64,000 bases of DNA, taken from contig RDZE01000018.1 of assembly GCA_004293905.1 (NCBI GenBank), positions 56,645 through 120,644 on the forward strand. The letters run 5' to 3'. Positions 1-12,500 of this stretch are shown one piece after another. The position numbers and the translations under genes are program-made. The notes under the pieces were generated by a model, which worked only from the letters and a program-made list of their open reading frames with translations, was not told the origin of the DNA and did not search any database. Positions within the stretch are counted from its first letter, which is position 1. Every line of letters starts with the position of its first letter. This stretch comes from Cytophagales bacterium. Its GTDB lineage: Bacteria > Bacteroidota > Bacteroidia > Cytophagales > Microscillaceae.

Positions 1-1337
1 TTAGGTTCATAAATGATAAAATAATCACTAAGCGTTTGCTTCATTTCTTGTTCAAAGGGCAGTATGGCGTTTTGTATGGTTTGGGCGGTGCGTATGCTGT
101 CCATTATTTTTTGGTTTTGCCCTTGAATTTCTGCACTTTTCTGCTCTATGATGTCCCTTTGCTCAGTGAGAATTTTGTTTAATTTTGTTTTTTGCCTATT
201 AGACCTCACTAATACACCCAAAAAAACAAGAATAAGGCTGGAGGCTATCAAGATGGTTGCAATGAAAATGCGTTGATTTTGGAGGGTAGTGTTTTGCAGT
301 TCTGAGGCATTGAGGAGTCTTTCGTTTTCTATGGTTTGTTTATTGAGTTGGTATTTTGCTTGCATTTCTGCTATTTGTTTGCTTTTTTCCTCATTGTATA
401 TTTGGTCGCGGAGTTGTATGAATTTTTGATAGTAGAAAATGGCAGAGTCTAATTGCTGTGTTTTTTCGTGATAGTGCGCCAAACTTTGATAACTTTCCAA
501 TATGCGGTTTTTATTGTTAGATATTTTGGCATAGTGAAAGGCTTTTTGTAGGTGCGTGGTGGCTTTGTCGTATTGTTGTAGGGTGGTATAAATGTCGCCT
601 AAGTTGTCCAAAGAGGCTGAGAGATTGCTGTAGTTTTGTATTTTTTTGCTGATTTCTACGGCTCTTTCCAAAAAAAGAATTGCTTCTTGGTATTTTTCCA
701 ATCGCGAGAGTGTAATGCCTATGTTATTAGTGGAGGCGGCTATTCCAGACAAGTCATTGGTTCTTTGCCTCCTTTGCAGGGCTTGTTCGTAGTAGTGCAA
801 TGCTTTTTCATAGTCTTTTTTTGTAAAAAAAACATTGCCTATGTTATTAAGTGAAGTGGCTTCTAAATTTTTATCATCCATCTTTTGGCTTAAAAATAAT
901 GCTTCGTTAAAGGCATTGAGGGCTTCTTCAAGGTTGCCAATGCGTAAGTATATCATTCCTTTGGCATTGGTGTAGGTAGCAGTAGTTAGTTTATCTTTTA
1001 GTCTTTCGCTGATTTTGAGTGCTTTGATGTAGTAATCCAATGCTTCGGCAAAATTACTTTTGTTGTATTCTACATAGCCAATTTGATAAAGTGCAGCGGC
1101 TTCTGCCCAATCATATTTTTTATCAAGTGCTATTTCGAGTGCTATTTGCCCATATTGCACTGCTTTTTCATAACTCTTAGTTGCTGTGATTTCGCTCAAT
1201 TTCAAAAAACTGAGAATACGCAAACTATCATTTTGTTTGGGTAATTGCTTAAGTAAACTATCTACTAAGGCTTCTTGTGCCAAAGAGAGTTTGCAACCCA
1301 AGAGCAAAAAAAAGTATATCAGAAAGTATTTTAACAC
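1..1337 (-). CDS. TPR sensor protein with PP2C/SpoIIE phosphatase output (3' part outside window)
   Basis: I translated this frame by hand. It is open from a GTG at 1337 to the window edge, about 445 codons. It begins with a hydrophobic signal sequence ending near LSLAQ; a lipobox-like LLGC lies inside it. Residues ~40-290 look like repeated tetratricopeptide units. One membrane helix follows (~355-378, IATILIASSLILVFLGVLV), then a short coiled coil, and then a linker reading AQTIQNAILP at ~413-423. Two other proteins in this window carry the same linker directly before their PP2C/SpoIIE phosphatase domains, so the missing C-terminus is probably a PP2C domain facing the cytoplasm, with the TPR sensor in the periplasm. 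It is the last gene of its strand here. The GTG start is inferred from the signal peptide; no Shine-Dalgarno is seen. Confidence 0.75.
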   Translation of the reverse strand, partial: MLKYFLIYFFLLLGCKLSLAQEALVDSLLKQLPKQNDSLRILSFLKLSEITATKSYEKAVQYGQIALEIALDKKYDWAEAAALYQIGYVEYNKSNFAEALDYYIKALKISERLKDKLTTATYTNAKGMIYLRIGNLEEALNAFNEALFLSQKMDDKNLEATSLNNIGNVFFTKKDYEKALHYYEQALQRRQRTNDLSGIAASTNNIGITLSRLEKYQEAILFLERAVEISKKIQNYSNLSASLDNLGDIYTTLQQYDKATTHLQKAFHYAKISNNKNRILESYQSLAHYHEKTQQLDSAIFYYQKFIQLRDQIYNEEKSKQIAEMQAKYQLNKQTIENERLLNASELQNTTLQNQRIFIATILIASSLILVFLGVLVRSNRQKTKLNKILTEQRDIIEQKSAEIQGQNQKIMDSIRTAQTIQNAILPFEQEMKQTLSDYFIIYEP

Positions 1338-1369
1338 TTATCTATAATGATTGGCTAAATTGACGATAA

Positions 1370-2374
1370 TTATTTTAATTTCACTTTGGTAGCTCCATAG
1401 CCGAATTTTTCTTTTTGGGCATCTTGGTAGTATTGTACGTGAGGGTGATTGCTTAGTTGTTTGTGTATCAGGCTGCGCAATGTACCATTGCCTACACCAT
1501 GAATGAATATTACTTCTGACGCTCCTCCTAACAGAGCTTCGTCTAAGCCCTTTTCAAAGGCACGCATCTGAATTTCTAAAATACTTGCATTGTCCATTTG
1601 TATGTTTACTTCGGTTAGTTGCTCTATGTGCAAATCTATAGTATAAGTGGGCTTGTTAGAAAAAATAGTGCTTTTTGAAGTTTTGGCATCTTCTATAGCC
1701 TCATTTTTTTCGAACATTTTTTCTTTCAAAGTTTGCACATCTATCGTTTCAGTAGGAGTGATGAGTGTTGCGGGCGTTTCTTCTTTGTCTAACTGAAATA
1801 AATAAGCATTTTTATCTATTACGGGAGCTTTTTGTTTACTTTTAAAAAAGTAGGAAGCCTTTAGGCGTATATGCTTTACAAAAGGTGCGGGAGGTGTATA
1901 TTGCCCTACTCTGAAAGGTAGACAGGTAATACTAAAAGTACCCCAATTCTCAAAATTTTCCAAACTTACTTCCTTCAATTTATCTGATGTTTTAGGAAGT
2001 AAATGCCCCGCACGAATACTCTCTACGGTTTCAAACTTCTCTACAGTAACCGTATAGGGAAGTTCATAGTCAGTGTTATTAATCAAATGGCAGGATAATT
2101 TTTGGTCATTGATTTCATAAAAAGCCAAAAAAATACCTTTTTCTGCAAATAAAAGTTGGCTGCCACGAGGAGCAGGTTCTGTAAAAGTGTTTTTAGTGTT
2201 ATTTTTAAACTGTGTAGCCTCTTCTTTAGCAATCAAGGCTACCTCTTGCCGTAAAACGGGAATAGAAAAACCCTCTTCTATTTCCACTTCTACCATTTTA
2301 CTATCTATCAAACGTACCACAATCCCCTCTTCTTTGGAGTGAATAAGGCGCACTTTATCTCCTATATTAATCAT
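1370..2374 (-). CDS. DUF2027 and Smr-domain protein
   Basis: 334 residues, no signal peptide, so cytoplasmic. The N-terminus (GDKVRLIHSKEEGIVVRL) resembles the DUF2027 start of Bacteroidota MutS2-like small proteins. The last ~90 residues form an Smr domain: IDLHIEQL near residue 246 and the HGxGxG loop FIHGVGNGTLR near 291-301. Smr domains nick or bind branched DNA or cleave RNA on collided ribosomes in characterised families; which applies here cannot be read from sequence. It lacks the MutS ATPase part of MutS2. It ends 33 bases before the TPR/PP2C gene and is divergent from the DUF4837 gene, with 107 bases between. Confidence 0.85.
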   Translation of the reverse strand: MINIGDKVRLIHSKEEGIVVRLIDSKMVEVEIEEGFSIPVLRQEVALIAKEEATQFKNNTKNTFTEPAPRGSQLLFAEKGIFLAFYEINDQKLSCHLINNTDYELPYTVTVEKFETVESIRAGHLLPKTSDKLKEVSLENFENWGTFSITCLPFRVGQYTPPAPFVKHIRLKASYFFKSKQKAPVIDKNAYLFQLDKEETPATLITPTETIDVQTLKEKMFEKNEAIEDAKTSKSTIFSNKPTYTIDLHIEQLTEVNIQMDNASILEIQMRAFEKGLDEALLGGASEVIFIHGVGNGTLRSLIHKQLSNHPHVQYYQDAQKEKFGYGATKVKLK

Positions 2375-2481
2375 AACTATCTTACAGATTTTTTTGCAAT
2401 GATACTAAAAAAAGCAATATATTTGGAAAAAAAACTTAATTTTGCCTTTCTGCTTATAACATACTACTTTAAAAATCACTC

Positions 2482-3591
2482 ATGAAATCATCTATTCCCA
2501 TTATTCTTTTATTCCTGATTGTATTTTTATCAACATCTTGCGACAAAATAGAGGAAATTCAAAAAACAACTACCCAAAGCAGAGGAGAAATAGCGGAGGT
2601 AGTCGTTGTGATGGCAGTTGACCAATGGAAAGGCTCTTTAGGGGCAACAGTCAAAGAAATCATGACCGATACTATTCCTTGTTTGCCACAAGAAGAAGCC
2701 CGTTTTTCTCTCATGCACTTAGACCCTACTGAGTTCAATAACTTTCTTCGCCATCGCAACAATGTATTTTATATCATCACACTCGATGATGATAGCTATT
2801 CGGGCAAACTTATGCGCAAATACATCAGCAAAGATGTAATAGAAAAAACCAAAACAGATAAAAAAGTACAAATCTACGCCAAAAATAACGAATATGCACA
2901 AGGGCAATATTCCCTGTTTTTGGTAGGAAACAACAAAAGCGAAATACAACAATATCTCACCAACGAAAAGGAACAAATATGGGAACGCTTTTACCAAAGA
3001 GAACGCAACCGACTTGTAGCCAAACTTTATGCCATCAATGAGCAAACCAAACTCAATGATTTTATCCTCTCGCGTTATGCCCTCAAGATGCGCATACCCG
3101 AAAGCTATGATGTAGTCAAAAGAGAAGAAAATTTTATTTGGCTTCGTTTCCTGAGCGAAAAAATAGACCGCCATATTTGGATTACCTACCGCGACTATAC
3201 CGCCACCGAACAATTCAACCCAACCCAAATACAAGCCCTCCGCGACAGTATTGGCAGTCAGCGCATGAGAGCCGATAAATTAGAAAATTCTTATCCCATT
3301 ACCGAAACATTGATACCCATTTGTGCCCAAAAAATATCGCTCAATAAACGTTTTGCCACCGAATATAGGGGTTTATGGAAACTTGCCAATGGCACACGTG
3401 GTGGCGGATTCATAGCCTATGCATTTGTAGATGATAGTGCCAAACGCCTCTATTACGTAGAAGCCTTTTTGTATGCACCCGATAACGAAAAACGCCGATT
3501 CATCATGGAGTTAGAAGCTATTTTAAGAACAGCACAACCTGTTAGTTTGCAAATCGCCAACACTACAAAAAATAAGAATCAAAAACAATAA
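2482..3591 (+). CDS. DUF4837 family lipoprotein
   Basis: 369 residues with a lipoprotein signal: a hydrophobic stretch then LSTSC with the lipid-attachment Cys at residue 20, so it should be anchored in the outer or inner membrane facing the periplasm. The rest matches the DUF4837 pattern known from Bacteroidota (an early GEIAEVVVVM segment and a late RGLWKLANGTRGGGF segment). Function is unknown in the family. It opens a plus-strand run with maeB (18 bases downstream), ruvA and sprA, so it may be cotranscribed with them. A TAnnTTTG-like element (TAATTTTG, 2437-2444) lies upstream but I could not find a well-spaced TTTG partner. Confidence 0.85.
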   Translation: MKSSIPIILLFLIVFLSTSCDKIEEIQKTTTQSRGEIAEVVVVMAVDQWKGSLGATVKEIMTDTIPCLPQEEARFSLMHLDPTEFNNFLRHRNNVFYIITLDDDSYSGKLMRKYISKDVIEKTKTDKKVQIYAKNNEYAQGQYSLFLVGNNKSEIQQYLTNEKEQIWERFYQRERNRLVAKLYAINEQTKLNDFILSRYALKMRIPESYDVVKREENFIWLRFLSEKIDRHIWITYRDYTATEQFNPTQIQALRDSIGSQRMRADKLENSYPITETLIPICAQKISLNKRFATEYRGLWKLANGTRGGGFIAYAFVDDSAKRLYYVEAFLYAPDNEKRRFIMELEAILRTAQPVSLQIANTTKNKNQKQ

Positions 3592-3609
3592 ACAAAACAA
3601 AGCCTCACC

Positions 3610-5871
3610 ATGTCTGTAAAAATTAGAAAAGAAGATGCCCTTCAATACCACATGCAAGGGCAACCCGGAAAAATAGAAGTAACCCCTACCAAATCGCTAA
3701 GCTCACAAATAGACTTAGCATTGGCTTATTCACCGGGTGTTGCAGAGCCTTGTTTGGCAATCGCCGAAAACATAGAAGATGTATACAAATACACCGCCAA
3801 AGGCAACTTAGTAGGTGTCATCTCTAATGGTACAGCCGTTTTAGGCTTAGGTAACATCGGACCAGAAGCCTCCAAACCCGTAATGGAAGGGAAAGGCGTA
3901 TTGTTTAAAAAATTTGCAGGCATTGATGTCTTCGATATCGAAATCAACTGCGAAGACCCACACGAATTTATCAAAATCGTAAAATCATTAGAACCTACCT
4001 TTGGTGGAATCAACCTCGAGGACATCAAAGCCCCAGAGTCTTTCTTAATAGAAGAAACCCTGCGCCGTGAAATGAAAATACCCATCATGCACGACGACCA
4101 ACACGGAACAGCCATCATATCGGGGGCAGCACTCCTCAACGCGCTCACTATCGTAGATAAAAAAATAGACGAGGTCAAAATAGTGGTCAATGGGGCAGGA
4201 GCTTCAGCCATTGCTTGCACCAACTTATATTTAGATTTAGGGGTAAAAAAAGAGAATATATTCATGCTCGATAGCAAGGGAGTTATTTCTACCCAAAGAA
4301 CCGATTTAGACAACTACAAAGCCAAATTTGCACGAGAAACCAATATACAAACCCTAGAAGAAGCACTCAAAGATGCCGATGTTTTCTTAGGGCTTTCAAA
4401 AGCCAACGTACTTACTGCCGAAATGCTCCAAACGATGGCTAAGAATCCTATAGTATTTGCCTTAGCCAACCCCGACCCCGAAATAGCCTATGAAAAAGCA
4501 ATGGCAGCACGCGAAGACATCATCATGGCAACAGGACGCTCAGACCACCCCAACCAAGTAAACAACGTACTCGGGTTTCCATATATTTTCAGAGGCGCAC
4601 TCGACGTAAGAGCAACAGCCATCAACGAAGCCATGAAATTAGCCGCCGTAAAAGCCATTGCCCAACTTGCTAAAGAGCCCGTTCCTGACATCGTAAGCCA
4701 AGCATACGGCAACAAAAAACTACAATTTGGCAAAGAATACCTCATTCCTAAACCCTTAGACCCACGTCTCATCACCACCATATCGCCCGCAGTAGCGCAA
4801 GCTGCTATGGACTCAGGCATTGCAAAACAACCTATCACCGATTGGGAAAAATACAAAACAGAGCTACAGCAAAGAATAGGAATAGACAACAAACTTATAT
4901 CGAGAATAGTACAATATGCCAAAAAACAACCTAAAAGGGTAGTTTTTGCCGAAGGCGACCACCTAAAAATACTAAAAGCCGCCCAAATACTATTAGACGA
5001 AGCCATTGCCCAACCTATACTATTAGGTGATGTTAATAAAATAAAACACCTTATCGCCGAACATAAACTCGACCTACACAACTGCCCCATCATAGACCCT
5101 AAAAACGAAGACGAAAAATGCAAAATCTATGGTGAAATGCTTTATCAAAAAAGGAAAAGAAAAGGCGTAACCCAATACCAAGGACAAAAACTCATGCGCG
5201 ACCGTAACTACTTCGGTGCAATGATGTTAGAAGTAGGCGAAGCCGATGCATTCCTCTCAGGGCTTACCAAAGACTATCCCACCGTACTAAGACCCGCCCT
5301 ACAAGTCATAGGAGCAGACCCTGAAATTGATTTAGTAGCAGGTATGTATGTACTAATGAATAAAAATAGAACACTTTTCTTCGCCGATACTACCGTGAAT
5401 ATACTACCCACCCCCGAACAACTAATGAAAATAGTGGGCTTAGTTGCCAAAGGGGTCAAGTTTTTCGGATTCGAACCACGCATCGCTATGGTTTCTTATT
5501 CCAATTTTGGCTCCGTAAGAGGCGACCTTCCCGACCGTATGGCTTTGGCTACACGTTTGGCAAAAGAAAAATTTCCACACCTCACCATAGACGGAGAACT
5601 ACAAGCCAATGTAGCCCTCAATACAGAGATACTCAAGGAAAACTATCCATTCAGCGAATTAGCCAACGAAGGCGCCAATACACTCATTTTCCCTAATTTA
5701 GCCGCTGGAAATGCCGCCTATAAACTACTTCTCGAAGTAGGTATGACCGAAGCCATCGGACCCGTACTCTTAGGCATGCGCAAACCCGTACACGTACTAC
5801 AATTAGGAAGCACCATCAAAGACATCGTCAATATGGCATCAGTAGCAGTAATGGACGCACAAAAACACTAA
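3610..5871 (+). CDS. maeB: NADP-dependent malic enzyme with C-terminal phosphotransacetylase domain
   Basis: 753 residues, the usual size of MaeB-type fusions. The enzyme decarboxylates malate to pyruvate and makes NADPH. Residues 1-~425 are the malic enzyme: [12 protein letters not shown] near residue 37, [12 protein letters not shown] near 75-86, and a dinucleotide-binding [14 protein letters not shown] near 193. Residues ~428-753 resemble phosphate acetyltransferase ([19 protein letters not shown]). In characterised MaeB proteins this part is usually catalytically inactive and lets acetyl-CoA regulate the enzyme. It sits between the DUF4837 gene and ruvA, 32 bases before ruvA; the maeB-ruvA-sprA order is, to my knowledge, common in Bacteroidota. 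Confidence 0.95.
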   Translation: MSVKIRKEDALQYHMQGQPGKIEVTPTKSLSSQIDLALAYSPGVAEPCLAIAENIEDVYKYTAKGNLVGVISNGTAVLGLGNIGPEASKPVMEGKGVLFKKFAGIDVFDIEINCEDPHEFIKIVKSLEPTFGGINLEDIKAPESFLIEETLRREMKIPIMHDDQHGTAIISGAALLNALTIVDKKIDEVKIVVNGAGASAIACTNLYLDLGVKKENIFMLDSKGVISTQRTDLDNYKAKFARETNIQTLEEALKDADVFLGLSKANVLTAEMLQTMAKNPIVFALANPDPEIAYEKAMAAREDIIMATGRSDHPNQVNNVLGFPYIFRGALDVRATAINEAMKLAAVKAIAQLAKEPVPDIVSQAYGNKKLQFGKEYLIPKPLDPRLITTISPAVAQAAMDSGIAKQPITDWEKYKTELQQRIGIDNKLISRIVQYAKKQPKRVVFAEGDHLKILKAAQILLDEAIAQPILLGDVNKIKHLIAEHKLDLHNCPIIDPKNEDEKCKIYGEMLYQKRKRKGVTQYQGQKLMRDRNYFGAMMLEVGEADAFLSGLTKDYPTVLRPALQVIGADPEIDLVAGMYVLMNKNRTLFFADTTVNILPTPEQLMKIVGLVAKGVKFFGFEPRIAMVSYSNFGSVRGDLPDRMALATRLAKEKFPHLTIDGELQANVALNTEILKENYPFSELANEGANTLIFPNLAAGNAAYKLLLEVGMTEAIGPVLLGMRKPVHVLQLGSTIKDIVNMASVAVMDAQKH

Positions 5872-5903
5872 TCTCGCTCTATACAACAATCATTATTAAA
5901 CTT

Positions 5904-6497
5904 ATGATAGCCTACATACACGGAAAATTAGCACACAAAGAACCCGCCTATGTCATCATCGATGTAGGCGGAGTAGGGTATCACATACGTATTTCGCTCA
6001 ATACCTACACCGCATTAGGGGCTGTGCCTACAGAATGTCGTTTATATACACACCTTCAAATTAAAGAAGATGCACATACATTATTTGGTTTTGCAGATAC
6101 TTTCGAGAAAAAAATATTTCTTGACCTCATCAGTGTAACAGGCGTTGGAGCAAATACCGCTATGATGATACTCTCCTCATTGAGCACACGCGAAGCCTAC
6201 CAAGCCATCGCACGCGAAGAAGTACGCATCATTCAAAGTGTAAAAGGCATCGGAGCTAAAATTGCACAACGCATCATTCTTGAACTCAAAGATAAAATCC
6301 GAAAAGATGTACCCGATTTGCCGATTGCCGTACAACTGCCCGCACACCAAACCGCCAAAGAAGAAGCACTCTTAGCACTTACTACGCTTGGCATACCTAA
6401 AAATGTAGCCGAGAAAAATTTGGATATATTATTGAAGCAAAAAAAAGACGAAGAAATCAAAGTAGAAGAACTTATCAAAATGGCATTGCGTATGTAA
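5904..6497 (+). CDS. ruvA: Holliday junction DNA helicase subunit RuvA
   Basis: 197 residues, typical RuvA length. RuvA binds four-way DNA junctions as a tetramer and loads RuvB for branch migration. The N-terminal OB fold begins MIAYIHGKLAHKEPAYVIID. Two helix-hairpin-helix elements are visible: LISVTGVGANTAMMIL (~73-88) and IQSVKGIGAKIAQRIILELKD (~109-128). The C-terminal domain that contacts RuvB (~150-197) contains EALLALTTLGIP. Neither ruvB nor ruvC is in the window. Its close upstream neighbour is maeB; sprA starts 53 bases downstream on the same strand. Confidence 0.97.
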   Translation: MIAYIHGKLAHKEPAYVIIDVGGVGYHIRISLNTYTALGAVPTECRLYTHLQIKEDAHTLFGFADTFEKKIFLDLISVTGVGANTAMMILSSLSTREAYQAIAREEVRIIQSVKGIGAKIAQRIILELKDKIRKDVPDLPIAVQLPAHQTAKEEALLALTTLGIPKNVAEKNLDILLKQKKDEEIKVEELIKMALRM

Positions 6498-6550
6498 AAA
6501 CATTACTCTTATTGAACCCAAATTTCTGATAAAAAAATAATTGAAGTCAA

Positions 6551-9500
6551 GTGTCGTTGAACCATAAATATATCTTGCCTTTTGTCGTTACTTTGTTCTG
6601 GTTTTTTCAGTATTGGCAGTCTAACTCCTACTTTATCCCTAAAAACAACGATAAAATAGCACTACTCTTAGATACAGGAAAAAAAGATAGTACCAAATAC
6701 AAAAAAAGCGCATCACCTACTTTTATCCCCAAAGATAGGTACGGAGACCCTTTCTCGAACAATCAAATTCGTTCGCGTTTAATATATGGAAACTCTCAAC
6801 TTTTGCAGCGTGAAGTGATATTTATGCCCAATAAAGACAGTGCGGGCAAAAGCAATAACTATTTTATTGTAAAAGAGAAAATCGGCAATACTGACTACAG
6901 ACCCGAAACAATACTCTCAGAAAAAGAATTACAACAAATAGCCCAAGAAGAATCTAAAGAAGAATTTTGGAAAGAAGCAGCAGACGAGCAAAACGCTGAC
7001 AATGCCCTATCTGGCAGGAATTTAATCCCCAAAATACCTATTCAAAACAAAGCCTTTGGGCGCATATTCAGAGGCGATTATGTGGAGTTTAGCCCCACAG
7101 GATTTGTAAACCTCGACTTCGGGCTTCGGCAGCAAAGAGTTGCGAACCCTACACTACCCATACGACAACAAAGAAACACCATCTTCAATTTTGACCCCCA
7201 AGCCAACATCAGCCTTGTAGCAAAAGTAGGAGAAGCACTCAAAATCACAGGAAACTTTGATACCAAAGCCAGCTTCGATTTCGAAAACAATTTCAAAATA
7301 GAATACACAGGGGCTGATTATCAAATCATTCAGAAAATAGAATTTGGCAATGTCAGTTTCCCTCTCACTACAACACTGATACAAGGACCCCAAAATATGT
7401 TCGGTATCAATACCAAATTTCAATTTGGACGACTTTCCGTAAGGGCTATTTATGCCAATCAACGCGCACGCGCCGAAGAAATCGTGATCCAAGGGCAAAA
7501 CGGGGCACAAAGACGCAATTTTGAGATAAGAGCCAATGACTACGATGAAAATAGGCACTTCTTTTTGGCACATTTTTTTAGAGATAACTACGAAAGTTCA
7601 CTCCGCACACTTCCTGTTATTACTTCCAGAGTTACCATCACACGCGTAGAAGTGTATGTTACAAATCGTGTAAATAACACAGAAAATCAACGCAATATTT
7701 TAGGACTTACAGACCTTGCTGAAAATAAAAAACTGAAAAGCCCCAGCAATCCACGCCTACTTCCTATCAATCCTTTGGCAACCGCAGACAATGCCGCTAA
7801 CCAACTTTTTACCAATCTACAAACCGATGCCAACGCACGTGATGCCGACCAAGCCAGTTCCCAATTAGAAACGGCTTTTCAAATGAAAAAAGGAGACGAT
7901 TTTGAAGTAATCAGAGCCGCACGCCGCCTTTCTGACAAAGAATTTACCTTTCACCCCGAATTAGGTTACATCAGCCTACTTACGCCATTGCGCAACGATG
8001 AAGTATTGGCAGTTGCTTTCGAGTATACCTTCAATGGACAACGCTATAAAGTGGGCGAACTTTCAGAAGATTATCAAAACTTCACTGCCGATAAGGTCAT
8101 TTTCCTAAAACTACTAAGACCTGCTGCCGTAAGGCTTGACCTCCCTACTTGGGATTTGATGATGAAAAACATCTACTCACTCAATGCGGCTTCCATTTCG
8201 CCCCAAAATTTTCAGATGCGTATCATTTACCGCGATGATGTTACAGGCATTGACAACCCCAATTTACAAGAAGGAAACAGCACAAAAGACATTCCCCTGC
8301 TCAGGCTGCTCGGCTTAGACCGACTCAACCAACGCAATGACCCTCAAAGAGATGGAAATTTTGACTTCGTAGAAAATGTAACCATCGATAGTAGAAATGG
8401 AAAAATCATTTTTCCTGTTTTAGAACCCTTCGGAACACACCTTGAGAAGCAGTTCAACCCCATTACCGAAGTCAATCTTATCAATAAATATGTATTTACA
8501 CAGCTTTACAGAAGCACACGTGCCGATGCACTCCAAGCCGCTGACAAAAATAAATTCTTTCTTAAAGGAAGCTATGAAGCCTCTGCCTCTACCGATGTAA
8601 CTCTCCCCGGAATTAACATCTCACAAGGTTCTGTAAAAGTAACCGCAGGAGGCATACCCTTAGAAGAAGGCATTGACTATACCGTAGATTATAACACGGG
8701 AAAAGTACAAGTAATCAATGAAGCTGTACTCGCCTCTGGCAAAGAAATCAAGATTAACTATGAAAAATCAGACCTCTTCAATTTTCAGGTAAAAAGACTA
8801 TGGGGAGTAAGGTTAGACTATGAATTTAATAAAAATTTTGTCATCGGAGCAACTGCCATGAACCTCACCGAACGCCCTGTAATTACCAGAACAGCCACAG
8901 GCGATGAACCAACCAGTAATACGATATGGGGTTTCGATATCAATTACAAAGCAGAACCACGTTTCTTAACACGACTGGTAGATGCCATTCCTTTGATACA
9001 AACCAAAGAAAAATCTTCACTAAGTTTCTATGGTGAATTTGCCCAATTATTACCCGGTGCATCGCCGCTCAGTGGGCAGGTTTCTTATATAGATGATTTT
9101 GAGGGCTCAAGAACTGTATTTAGCGTAGTGCGTTCGGCGCACACAGGTTGGAAATTAGGGGCTACCCCACAATTATTTCCGCAAGGCAACGCTACAAACC
9201 GATTGGAATATACCTACAGAAGAGCGAAAATGGCTTGGTACAATATAGACCCGCTTTTTTATAACAACGGAACAACCGCCGCCAATAGGCGACCGGGCAA
9301 TATCAGCGATGAAGACCTCAAAAACCACTATGTAAGAGCAGTATCACCACAAGAGATTTTTCAGAATAGGCAGCGCGCTGTACTACAACTCAATGAAACC
9401 ATCATGGACTTGGCTTTCTTCCCACACGAAAGAGGTCCTTACAATTACAATAGCAGTTTAGATGTCAATGGGAATCTTCTTAATCCACAACAAAATTGGG

Positions 9501-12500
9501 GAGCCATCACCCGCGCCATCACTTCTGACATCGATTTTGACAATGCCAACGTAGAGTACATAGAATTTTGGCTCTTAGACCCTTTCATTGCAGGCGAAAA
9601 TGGAAAAGTAATAGATGGACAATTCAACACAAACAATACCACAGGGGGCGACTTGTATCTTAATTTGGGCGAAATATCAGAAGATGTGATGAAAGACGGA
9701 AGGCACTCTTTCGAAAATGGTATTCCCAGCGTAGGAGGCAATGAGTTTAACACTGACCTTACCGCTTGGGGACGTGTCCCAAGACAACAATTCATCAATA
9801 ATGCTTTTGATAACTCCGCAGGCGCACGCGAAAACCAAGACATTGGCTTAGATGGCTTAAGAAGTAGTGAAGAATTTAGCTTTTTCAATGGCTTCGGACA
9901 AAGCCTACCAGCCAGCTTGAATGCCAATGCACGCCAAAATATTCTGAATGACCCCTCCGCCGATGATTTTAGGTATTTTTTAGATGGGAGCTACGATGCC
10001 TCAAATGCTAAAATAGTAGAAAGGTATAAAAATTTTAATGGTTTAGAAAATAACTCCCCCATATCAAGCACTACCAGCACAAGCGTTTCTTCCGCAACCA
10101 ATCTGCCCGACAATGAAGACCTCAATACTGACAACACTGTCAATGACCGCGAAAGTTATTACCAATATAAAATATCGCTTCGCCCCAACCAATTGCAAGT
10201 AGGGCAAAACTACATCATAGACAAAATAGAAGCACAACCCGACCCCAACAACCCCGAAAGAGTTACTTGGTATCAGTTCAGAATACCAATACGGCTTTTC
10301 GATGAAAAAGTAGGCGATATCAATGGTTTCAAATCCATTCGATTTTTAAGGCTCTTTCTTACCAATTTTCAGCAGCCAGTAGTACTACGTATGGCACAAT
10401 TTCAGTTAGTAGCCAACCAATGGAGACGCTACCTCAACGACCTTAACGACAAAACACTTACCCAACCCAATGAACCCTACGAAGCAGGTTTCGAAATTTC
10501 AACCGTCAATATAGAAGAAAATGGACCTCCCGCCTCAGCAGGGCAAACCCCCTACGTATTGCCACCGGGCGTAATCCGCGACCAAGACGTAACCACCACA
10601 CAAAATAGACAAATCAATGAACAATCTCTGCGCATTTGTGTAGAAGGACTGAAAGACCGCGACGCACGCGCCGCTTTCAAAAATTATAACCTCGATTTAT
10701 TGAGTTATAAAAATATCGCTATGTTCATACACGCTGAAAGCCCAGACGCACGCGACAATGAACTAACCGCTTTTGTACGATTAGGCACTGATTTTACAGA
10801 TAACTACTACGAAATAGAAGTACCCCTGAGGCTCACTCCCGCAGGAACTTCTTCCACACAACCCGACCTCATTTGGCCTTCAGAAAACGAAATTAACATT
10901 GCCATCAGCGATTTAGTAGCTACCAAAACCGAAAGAAATAGCGTCAGAGGCATACAAACGCGCAACGTAACAATACCCTACAGCAGGCAAGTAGGAAAGT
11001 ACAAAGTAACCGTAGTAGGAAACCCCGACCTGAGCGCGGTGCAAGTATCTATGATTGGCGTTCGAAATCCCAACACAGGTTTTGGAGATGATAGACTACC
11101 CAAATCGGTCTGTATTTGGGCAAATGAGTTCCGTATTTCGGGCTTCGAACAAACACCCGGTTGGGCTGCCTTAGGAAGACTCAACCTAAAATTAGCCGAT
11201 TTTGCCCAAATCAATAGTTCCATCAGTTATACCACCTTCGGATTTGGCTCTATACAACAAAAAATATCTCAAAGAACCCGAAACAATACCCTTACCTTTG
11301 ATATATCGGCAAATATAGCCCTTGATAAATTTTTGCCCAGCGAATGGAAACTCCGTTTACCTCTTTTCATGAGCTATGAATATCGCAATATCTCACCCCG
11401 ATTCAACCCCTTAGACCCTGACGTACCGCTGCAATTTTACTTAGATGCCCTCCCCAATGAGCAAGAAAAAGATGCTTACAGGGCATTAGTAGAAGACCGC
11501 ATGACCAGAAGAAGCATCAACCTTACAGATGTACGAAAAGAAAAAACCAACACCAACGGACTCAAATTACCCTTTGATGTCTCTAATTTTTCACTCTCAT
11601 TGGCATACAGCGACGAGCGCAAAAGCAATATCACCATAGCCTCTTATCTCTTCCGTTCGTACTCTGCCGCACTCACTTACAACTATACCAACCCATTAAA
11701 ACCCTTTGAACCTTTCAAAAAAGCCACCTTCTTAAAGTCTAAATACTTGGCACTCATTCGCGATTTTAGCTTCAATTTCCTGCCTACCAGCGTGAGTATA
11801 CGGTACGATTTACAAAGAACTTTTGCACGTACTGATTATAGAAGTGCCGACCTCACCACACAAGGAGAGCCTTTCTTTGAGAAAATATTTACTTTTAACC
11901 GCCAATACAACGTTCAATGGGCACTTACCCGAAATCTAAACTTCAACTACTCTGCCACTGCCAACGCACTCATAGATGAACCCTTTGGAGAGGTGAACAC
12001 GACCGAAAAACGCGATTCTGTCTTTAATAATTTAATGCGTTTTGGGCGCATGAAAAATTTTACACAACAAATGGCTTTTACTTACAAAGTACCCTTTGAC
12101 AAAATCCCTTTTATGGAGTTCATCACCGCCAATTTAGGTTACAATGCAGGAACAGCATGGACAGCAGGCGCAATAGGAGTTGCCGATACATTAGGTAATA
12201 TTTTACAAAACAACCGCGACCAAAACCTCAATGCAAGAATAGACTTGGCAAGGCTCTACAGCAAAGTCAAATTCCTAAAAGACATAGACAAACCACCCCT
12301 CAAAACGAATACACAATTACAAACTGACTCCACCAATCGGAATAATAGCATTGCTTGGAAAACATTGTTAAGACCTTTGCTATTCATTCGAAACATCAAC
12401 CTTACCTATACTTTACAAGAACAAACAACCCTACCCGGTTTTCGCCTACAACCGCGTTTCATAGGTTTAGATAGCACTTTTACGGCACCGGGCTGGGATT

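Noticed and set aside
3726..4313. 195-codon open frame antisense to maeB
   Set aside because: It lies wholly inside maeB, shows no domain pattern and has a skewed composition typical of reverse-strand reading of a conserved gene.
4488..5123. 211-codon open frame antisense to maeB
   Set aside because: Same reason: full overlap with a strongly supported enzyme gene and no recognisable motif.
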